A stretch of DNA of 39,252 bases from Gammaproteobacteria bacterium (GTDB lineage Bacteria > Pseudomonadota > Gammaproteobacteria > Steroidobacterales > Steroidobacteraceae): the NCBI GenBank assembly GCA_003134045.1, contig PLAH01000044.1, forward strand, positions 44,659 to 83,910. The letters run 5' to 3'. A program made the position numbers and the translations under genes. The number at the start of each line of letters is the position of its first letter. Within the stretch, counting starts at the first letter, position 1. Below the pieces are notes generated by a model, which ran no database searches, had not been told where the DNA came from, and was given only the letters and a program-made list of their open reading frames with translations. This document shows, one piece after another, positions 34,453-39,252 of the stretch.

Positions 34453-35003
34453 TGGACGAGCCCACGCTCAGCGGGACGATGCAGTCGCTGGCGGCGCAGC
34501 TCGCGGCATTCGAGGCGTTGTTGCTGGTGGCCTCGGCAGGCCACAAGATCGTGCGGTGGTCATACTCGCGGGGCGTGGTGCGGCAGTTCGCCGGAGTGCC
34601 GGCATCGCTCGCGGCGGCGGCGCTCGCCGGCGCGGTAGCGACCGAGCTGGCCGCGGGCGCGCTGCTGGCGGTTCCTTCCCTTCGTGCGATGGGTGCGCTG
34701 CTGGCCGGGTTTATCTGGGCCGCGTATCTGGGGCTCATCGCGCGCGCGGTCCTGCAAGGCCGGCGCGATGCGGACTGCGGATGCAGTTTCGGGCCGACGC
34801 AACGTCCCTTGGGCTGGTTCCAGCTGTCGCGCAACGCCATGCTCGCGGCGCTCGCGGCGCTCACTGCCTGGGCCTCGCCGGCGAGCGGCGGCGTATCCTT
34901 GCAAGGCTCACACGTGTTCGCCGCCTGCGCCCTGCTGGCGCTGTACGGCGCATTGGATCAAGTAATGGCGCTGCAGCCATTGCGCAGCGGAGAAGTACTA
35001 TGA
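34452..35003 (+). CDS. aauE: MauE/AauE-like membrane protein for amine dehydrogenase maturation
   Basis: A 183-residue inner-membrane protein with four to five hydrophobic segments. The conserved cysteine pair in DADCGCSFGP (about residues 111-120) is typical of MauE, which together with the thioredoxin-like MauD is needed for the light chain's disulphides and stability. The fold resembles the DoxX/MauE family. The ATG overlaps the heavy-chain stop (TGATG) and its own stop overlaps the mauD-like ATG. Confidence 0.9.
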   Translation: MDEPTLSGTMQSLAAQLAAFEALLLVASAGHKIVRWSYSRGVVRQFAGVPASLAAAALAGAVATELAAGALLAVPSLRAMGALLAGFIWAAYLGLIARAVLQGRRDADCGCSFGPTQRPLGWFQLSRNAMLAALAALTAWASPASGGVSLQGSHVFAACALLALYGALDQVMALQPLRSGEVL

Positions 35004-35614
35004 GCTTTCTGGTTGCCTCGCAAATCGTCCTGTGGGCGGGTCTCCTGGTGTTGGGCATCGTCTGTATGGCGCTGGCGCGGCAAATCGGCGTGCTGCATCA
35101 GCGCATCGCTCCGGCAGGGGCACTGTCTCTGCGGCAGCCGCTCAAACTCGGCGACTCGACGCCGCAAATGGCGCTGCCGGCGCTCGACGGCTCCATCGTC
35201 CAGATCGGCGGCGTTCGCGGCGGGCGCAGCCAGCTGTTGTTGTTCCTCTCGCCGGATTGCACCATCTGCGAAGCGTTGCTGCCCGCCGTGCGTTCGGCGC
35301 AAGGCGCCGAGCGCGCGTGGCTCGACATCGTGCTCGCGAGCGACGGCGAGGGCGGCAAACATGCGGACTTCATTCGCGACAAGAATCTCGGTAAATTCCC
35401 CTACGTGCTGTCCGAACACTTGGGACGCAGCTACGGGGTGGCGAAATTGCCGTACGCGGTGCTGATCGACGAGGCCGGGAAATTGTCCTCGACCGGCCTG
35501 GTCAACACGCGCGAGCATTTGGAAAGTTTATTCACGGCCAAGGAAACCGGCGTCAGCAACATCCAGCAATTCCTCGGCCAACGTGGGCCGCGGCGTGCCT
35601 CTTCGGGAGAATAG
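35000..35614 (+). CDS. aauD: MauD/AauD-like thioredoxin-fold protein
   Basis: A 204-residue membrane-anchored thiol-disulphide protein. One N-terminal helix (about 5-27) is followed by a periplasmic thioredoxin fold with the redox motif SPDCTICEALLP (CxxC, about residues 88-91) and the cis-Pro region AKLPYAVLIDEAG. MauD is required to form the six disulphides of the light chain. ATG at 35000 overlaps the preceding stop. The next gene starts 1 nt after the TAG at 35612-35614. Confidence 0.92.
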   Translation: MSFLVASQIVLWAGLLVLGIVCMALARQIGVLHQRIAPAGALSLRQPLKLGDSTPQMALPALDGSIVQIGGVRGGRSQLLLFLSPDCTICEALLPAVRSAQGAERAWLDIVLASDGEGGKHADFIRDKNLGKFPYVLSEHLGRSYGVAKLPYAVLIDEAGKLSSTGLVNTREHLESLFTAKETGVSNIQQFLGQRGPRRASSGE

Positions 35615-35615
35615 C

Positions 35616-36185
35616 GTGGCTCAATTCGATCATTTGGCGGAAAAAGTACTGCGCGGTTTCGCGAGCCGCACATCGCGACGCAGTGTGTTCACCGTGCTCG
35701 GCGGGTTTCTCGCCGGCGCGGCCGCGTTGCCCCTGCTGCCCGTCGCGAGAGGCGCCGACGGCGAACTCGGTTCCTCGCCGTCGGATCCGAGTTCGGGGCA
35801 GACCTCGCCGCAAAGCTCGGGCAATCCGCAGGATCCCGGCGATCCGACGAAATGCGACTACTGGCGCTACTGCGCCATCGACGGCTCGCTCTGTTCTTGC
35901 TACGGCGGCAGCGTGAATTCGTGCCCACCGGGTACCGAGATGTCGCCGATCACGTGGATCGGCACCTGCCGCAACCCCGCCGATCAACGCAATTACATCG
36001 TTTCGTACAACGATTGCTGCGGCGGCGTGGCCTGGGGCCGGTGCGCCTGCCAGAACAACCAGGGCGATCGGCCGGTGGTGCGTCCGCAGAACAACAACGA
36101 AGTCACCTGGTGCTTCGGCACCAAGAGCCAGTCGTACACCTGCTCGACCGCCATCATTTTGGGTGTCGCGATTGATCAGAAATAG
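35616..36185 (+). CDS. aauA: TTQ amine dehydrogenase light (small) subunit
   Basis: A 189-residue precursor with GGGAG before GTG 35616. Residues 1-46 are a long twin-arginine signal (TSRRSVF at 19-25, then a hydrophobic stretch), as in MauA, followed by a Ser/Pro/Gln-rich linker. The mature core runs from C80. Using standard methylamine dehydrogenase numbering (protein number minus 57), twelve cysteines fall at 23, 29, 36, 38, 46, 61, 77, 78, 86, 88, 109 and 119. The first eleven are exactly in register, and the last is two residues early because of a shorter loop. W57 (PITWIGTC, W114 here) and W108 (EVTWCFG, W165) form the TTQ cofactor, and D76 (VSYNDCC, D133) is the catalytic Asp. An intact, folded enzyme is expected. 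Confidence 0.96.
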   Translation: MAQFDHLAEKVLRGFASRTSRRSVFTVLGGFLAGAAALPLLPVARGADGELGSSPSDPSSGQTSPQSSGNPQDPGDPTKCDYWRYCAIDGSLCSCYGGSVNSCPPGTEMSPITWIGTCRNPADQRNYIVSYNDCCGGVAWGRCACQNNQGDRPVVRPQNNNEVTWCFGTKSQSYTCSTAIILGVAIDQK

Positions 36186-36633
36186 CCGCTGGTGGGGCTT
36201 GGCGTTCGCCCTGGGGGCGGCGCCGGGTTTTGCGGACGAGCCGGCGGGGGCGAGCGTGTTCGCCGGCCGCTGCGCCGTGTGTCACGGCCCCGAAGCGGCA
36301 GGTATTCCGGGGAGCTTCCCGTCCCTGCACGAGCAGATCGTGGCGTTCGGCCAATCGCCGGAGGGCCGCGATTACCTGGTGATGGTGGTCACCACGGGCT
36401 TGATGGGCGAGGTCAAGGTGGCCGGTGCCAGCTATCGCGGCGTCATGCCGGCCCAATCGGGGTTGAGCGAAGCGGAAGTGGCGGCGGTGTTGAGTTATCT
36501 CGCGAGCGATCGCGGCAAGCAACCGGGTCCGCCGGTACTCGCCGCGGCCGACGTGGCGGCGGCGCGCGCTCGCCATCCGGACGGCACGGCTCAATCGACG
36601 TATGCCTTGCGGCCGACGCTGCCCGGGCCATGA
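36163..36633 (+). CDS. monoheme c-type cytochrome, first of two
   Basis: A 156-residue secreted cytochrome. The signal peptide ends near PGFADEP (about residue 24). One heme site, CAVCH, is at about residues 37-41, and a candidate axial Met lies in YRGVMPAQSGLSEAEVAAVL. The GTG at 36163 overlaps the light-chain gene by 23 nt; a TTG at 36172 is an equally possible start. It is likely to take electrons from the TTQ enzyme, in the role azurin or amicyanin plays elsewhere, or to pass them onward. Only one CxxCH is present, so it is not MauG. Confidence 0.85.
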   Translation: MSRLIRNSRWWGLAFALGAAPGFADEPAGASVFAGRCAVCHGPEAAGIPGSFPSLHEQIVAFGQSPEGRDYLVMVVTTGLMGEVKVAGASYRGVMPAQSGLSEAEVAAVLSYLASDRGKQPGPPVLAAADVAAARARHPDGTAQSTYALRPTLPGP

Positions 36634-37193
36634 ACGCGCCGCGCGGGATGGCGGGGCCTCGCGGGCGCACATCGCGGCGCCGGCCATTGTCGGCGGCAGT
36701 GGTCGCTGCGGCGATATTGGCGGCGATGGGAATGGCCGCGGCCCAGGCCCCCGGCGCTGTCGGGACTCCCGCCACTCCCGCGACCGCGGCAGCCCCCGGC
36801 ACGGTGCCGGCCGGCGTGCAGAATCCGCAACGGGCCTGGCAGAACTGGACGCTCAACTGCCAAGGGTGTCATCGTCCCGACGGCACGGGCTCCGACGGCA
36901 CGGCGCCCAGTCTGGCCGGGACGGTCTCGAAGTTTCTCACCGTGCCGGGTGGGCGGGAATATCTCGGCCGGGTGCCTGGCGTGGCGACCTCGCCGTTCTC
37001 GAACGCGGATCTGGCCGAACTCATGAACTGGATGTTCTGGCGCTTCGACAAGGAGCACATGCCGGCCGATTTCGTGCCGTTCACCGCGGAGGAATTGGGG
37101 CGGCTGCGCACCCAGCCGCTGCGTCTGGAGGCTTCGCAGATGCGTGCCGCGCTGTTGCAGAAAGCCGAGTCCGCGGGCGTCGTCGCTGAATGA
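36630..37193 (+). CDS. monoheme c-type cytochrome, second of two
   Basis: A 187-residue secreted cytochrome with a signal or anchor helix at about 20-38, an Ala/Pro/Thr-rich linker (40-64) and one heme site CQGCH (about 77-81) followed by RPDGTGSDG. FDKEHMPADFVPF contains a possible Met ligand. ATG 36630 overlaps the previous stop (ATGA), and its own stop overlaps the ATG of the permease remnant. The two cytochromes share a general pattern (CxxCH, then SLAG or SLHE, then GREYL or GRDYL) and may be old duplicates. Confidence 0.87.
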   Translation: MNAPRGMAGPRGRTSRRRPLSAAVVAAAILAAMGMAAAQAPGAVGTPATPATAAAPGTVPAGVQNPQRAWQNWTLNCQGCHRPDGTGSDGTAPSLAGTVSKFLTVPGGREYLGRVPGVATSPFSNADLAELMNWMFWRFDKEHMPADFVPFTAEELGRLRTQPLRLEASQMRAALLQKAESAGVVAE

Positions 37194-37375
37194 ACACGGC
37201 CGATGCCGTGACGGGCGGCCCCGCCGCGGGACCAAGCCTCAAACGCTCGCTGACCTACTGGGATCTCGTCCTCTATGGGCTGGCCTACATCGCGCCGTTC
37301 GCGCCGCTGAGATTCGTGTGGAACGAATCGAACGGCACTTACGGAATGCGCGAGCAGGCGCCGGAATCGATGTGA
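37190..37375 (+). pseudogene. APC-family amino-acid/amine permease remnant (61 aa)
   Basis: The frame begins MNTADAVTGG and contains LKRSLTYWDLVLYGLAYIAP, the standard N-terminus and helix 1 of APC-superfamily permeases, which are normally 450-500 residues with twelve helices. After FAPL it changes to RFVWNESNGTYGM and stops at TGA 37373-37375, so all but the first helix is absent. The ATG overlaps the upstream cytochrome stop (ATGA), which shows it was the last gene of the operon. It was probably the amine importer. The tail could be the helix 1-2 loop or a piece of the C-terminus joined by deletion. Confidence 0.7.
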
Positions 37376-37393
37376 ATGGGATATGAACTCGCT

Positions 37394-38347
37394 TTAGATG
37401 AGGACTTTAGGGGTCTGAACGGGCGCGCCCGCGCGCGAATCGCGGCCGTAATAATTAGGATAATCCGGGCCCAATCCCTTGAAGCGGCGGTGCACCCACA
37501 GATATTGTTCCGGAATTCTGCGGATCTGCGCCTGCAGCAGCTCGTTGAAGCGCTCGACGTCGCGCACCACATCCTCGCCCGGGAAATTCTCGAACGCCGG
37601 CCCGATGACCACGCGGTAGCCTGCATGGCCCGGCAGGCGTTCCGGAAAGTACGTCAGCACCGCGGCGCCGGAGATGCGCGCGAGCCGCGAGGTCGCGGTG
37701 GTGGTGGCGGCCGGGATGCCGAAGAATTCCACCATGGCCGCGCCCTTGTTGCGATAGCTTTGGTCGGGTGCGTACCAGACGGCCTCGTTCTTCTTGAGCG
37801 CACGCACCATGGCCCGGATGTCATCGTGCGCGATCGGCTTGCCGTGACGAGCGAAGCTCTCGCACATGGTGCATGACAGCAGCGCGTTCTTGGTCGCCCG
37901 ATACACGACATTGAGCGGCACGACGGTGCCGAGGATTCGAGTGGCGATCTCGATGGTGGTGAAATGCCCGCCGATCAGGATGGCGCCGCGGCCCTTGGCG
38001 AGCGCAGCCTCCAGGTGCTCGCGCCCCTGAATGTTGGCCACGCCGTTGACCCGCGCATCGGTGCTCCACCAGGTCGTGGCCGTCTCGCACAGGCCCATGC
38101 CCAGACTCTGGCAGTGCTGATCGAGCAGGACGCGGCGTTCCTGCCGCGACAGCTCGGGTAGACACAGTTCGATGTTGCGCTCGGCAATGCGCACATAAGC
38201 GAGCGGCAAGCGGCGGATGAGGAATCCTAAGCCGGTGCCCACCCGCCGCTGCGCCGCAAAAGGCAGCAGCTCGAGCAACCGTAGCACGCCGAGCCCAATC
38301 CATGTCGGCCAGTAGCGAGGCACCAGATACGCTAGACGCACCCGCAA
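37394..38347 (-). CDS. lpxL: Kdo2-lipid A lauroyl/myristoyl acyltransferase (LpxL/HtrB family)
   Basis: A 317-residue inner-membrane acyltransferase adding a secondary acyl chain to lipid A. An N-terminal hydrophobic segment lies at about 14-35. The HX4E catalytic motif is H128-E133 in GGHFTTIEI, followed by the family blocks WYAPDQSYRNKGAAMVEFFG and, near the C-terminus, QYLWVHRRFKG. The length is normal (about 306-320). The start is TTG at 38347 with GAGGA about 10 nt upstream; GTG at 38341 is an alternative. It converges with the amine dehydrogenase operon. Confidence 0.92.
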   Translation of the reverse strand: MRVRLAYLVPRYWPTWIGLGVLRLLELLPFAAQRRVGTGLGFLIRRLPLAYVRIAERNIELCLPELSRQERRVLLDQHCQSLGMGLCETATTWWSTDARVNGVANIQGREHLEAALAKGRGAILIGGHFTTIEIATRILGTVVPLNVVYRATKNALLSCTMCESFARHGKPIAHDDIRAMVRALKKNEAVWYAPDQSYRNKGAAMVEFFGIPAATTTATSRLARISGAAVLTYFPERLPGHAGYRVVIGPAFENFPGEDVVRDVERFNELLQAQIRRIPEQYLWVHRRFKGLGPDYPNYYGRDSRAGAPVQTPKVLI

Positions 38348-38965
38348 TGCTCACGAGTCCTCGACGCTGCCGCCTGTCGCCTGTCCCGCATAGCATTTCA
38401 ACCGTGTACCCATTGCGTCAACGATTACGACCCCTCCGCCACCGGTTCCGATACGGCGCTTCAGCGCGCGGACGCGGGTCGCACAGGGAACGCCGGCACG
38501 TGAACTTCCCCGTCTGACCGTCGAACAAGCCGAGAGAATAACCGCCTTGTGGAGCCGTTACCAGGTGCAGTGGCACAGGAATTGTGTGTCGCAACAGGGT
38601 TACAATGCCCGCGGCGGGCCGCCGCGCTTTGCCCAGCCCGGGACTTTCAGCGGCCGCCGCGCCAATCCCGCCATCCCCCGGCCCGGGCGCGCTTTTAGCA
38701 CGTTTTGCTGCCTGCCGGGTTTCGAAGTCAGACGAAAAAGCTTTGGTTGCGAACAAAATTCGTATTAATCCCCGAATTCCTGTAGCATCTGTCACGGCTC
38801 GTGAATTTCTACTTGGTCCGTTTCTGGTCACCGCGCCGCTCCGGCGTCACCTTGACCACAACCCACAAAGCAGGTTTCTTCGATCCAGGTGGCTGGCATT
38901 CCGCTCGAACTTTATGGGGCACGCGTGACCGGCCGATAGCTTCTTTTGTAGTAGGTATTCTTCAC
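38348..38965. other. 618-bp gene-free region before the RNA-binding protein gene
   Basis: I see no convincing gene here: the longest frames are Arg/Pro/Ser-rich shadows. Base composition changes part-way: 38348-38690 is GC-rich, whereas 38690-38965 has A/T-rich patches such as AAAATTCGTATTAATCC around 38754-38770 and TTCTTTTGTAGTAGG near 38941. The second half probably carries the promoter and a long 5' leader of the RRM gene. No CSD-box or riboswitch is assigned. Confidence 0.45.
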
Positions 38966-39252
38966 ATGACGAAAATGTATGTTGGCAATCTCCCGTTCTC
39001 AATGGACGAGTCCGCGGTGCGTGCGCTGTTCGAAAAGCATGGCGCAGTGCAGTCGGTTGCGTTGATCAATGATCGCGACACCGGCCGGCCCCGCGGCTTT
39101 GGCTTCGTTGAAATGGCAAGCGCCGATGCCGCGCGCGCCATGCAGGCCTTGAATGGCCACGATGTCGACGGGCGAGCGCTGAAGGTGAACGAGGCCCAGG
39201 AGCGTACCGGCGGTGGCGGCGGTGGCGGCGGCGGTGGTGGTGGTGGTGGTGG
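38966..39252 (+). CDS. RRM-domain glycine-rich RNA-binding protein (partial, 3' end outside window)
   Basis: From ATG 38966 the frame is open for 95 codons to the window edge. Residues 1-78 are one RNA recognition motif with RNP2 (MYVGNL) and RNP1 (RGFGFVEM), then a linker KVNEAQERT and at least 14 consecutive glycines (82-95). This is the usual layout of small bacterial RNA-binding proteins, often cold-inducible and about 85-130 residues long. They bind single-stranded RNA, probably as chaperones. No strong Shine-Dalgarno is seen, and the leader just before it is pyrimidine/A-rich (GTAGGTATTCTTCAC). Confidence 0.92.
   Translation, partial: MTKMYVGNLPFSMDESAVRALFEKHGAVQSVALINDRDTGRPRGFGFVEMASADAARAMQALNGHDVDGRALKVNEAQERTGGGGGGGGGGGGGG
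39209..39252 (+). repeat. GGY triplet repeat coding for poly-glycine, running into the window end
   Basis: Fourteen glycine codons (GGC/GGT) in a row, the last six all GGT, reach the final base. Such a tract is prone to slippage, so the number of repeats may vary between isolates or reads. Confidence 0.9.

Noticed and set aside
36163..37193. The two cytochromes as a split MauG
   Set aside because: Each has its own signal peptide and a single CxxCH, total length and motifs do not match the diheme peroxidase fold, and the genes are in different frames with proper overlapping starts.
38418..38831. A 137-codon minus-strand frame upstream of lpxL
   Set aside because: Composition is random-like (Arg/Pro/Thr/Gly), there is no ribosome site and no recognisable motif; it would also cover the probable leader of the RRM gene.

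Overview
The window looks like chromosomal DNA of a GC-rich Gram-negative bacterium, most likely a gammaproteobacterium. Evidence is the outer-membrane machinery (TamA/TamB, PqiABC, an RND-OMF efflux system, an LpxL-type lipid A acyltransferase, a soluble lytic transglycosylase), the DUF1415 protein and the NAD-type isocitrate dehydrogenase. A relative of the Xanthomonadales/Nevskiales/Steroidobacterales is my guess; I cannot fix a genus. I see no rRNA, tRNA, CRISPR array, insertion sequence or phage gene. The left end cuts a HAMP-GGDEF sensor gene and the right end cuts an RNA-binding protein gene inside a glycine-codon repeat.

Layout. 1-1.4 kb: partial diguanylate cyclase (-). 1.6-2.1 kb: two very small genes. 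2.1-9.8 kb: one compact (-) transcription unit for a tripartite RND efflux pump (OMF, adaptor, pump) followed by its own OmpR-type response regulator and histidine kinase. 10.1-13.9 kb: KgtP-like symporter overlapping slt, then a small lipoprotein and a probably frameshifted small gene (-). 14.3-15.3 kb: an unnamed ATP-grasp-like gene (+) behind a perfect 13-bp hairpin. 15.3-18.8 kb: pqiA (split in two)-pqiB-pqiC (-), divergent from tamA-tamB (+, 19.0-24.9 kb), so two envelope lipid/protein transport systems share one intergenic region. 25.1-26.5 kb: NCS1 nucleobase permease (+). 26.6-30.6 kb: alpha/beta hydrolase, YadH/YadG-type ABC exporter and isocitrate dehydrogenase (-). 30.7-31.3 kb: DUF1415 (+). 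31.3-32.7 kb: a TauE/SafE-like permease fused to a GNAT acetyltransferase (-).

32.8-37.4 kb is the most distinctive part: an operon for a tryptophan-tryptophylquinone (TTQ) amine dehydrogenase in the order large subunit, MauE, MauD, light chain, then two monoheme cytochromes c. The light chain keeps all twelve cysteines, both TTQ tryptophans and the catalytic aspartate. The first and last genes of the operon are gutted: an amidohydrolase reduced to 157 residues by apparent in-frame deletions, and an amino-acid/polyamine permease reduced to 61 residues. Yet both keep open frames that overlap the neighbouring gene by 4 nt. No MauG or MauF is seen.

37.4-39.3 kb: an LpxL-type acyltransferase (-), a 618-bp gene-free stretch, and an RRM/poly-glycine RNA-binding protein running off the end.
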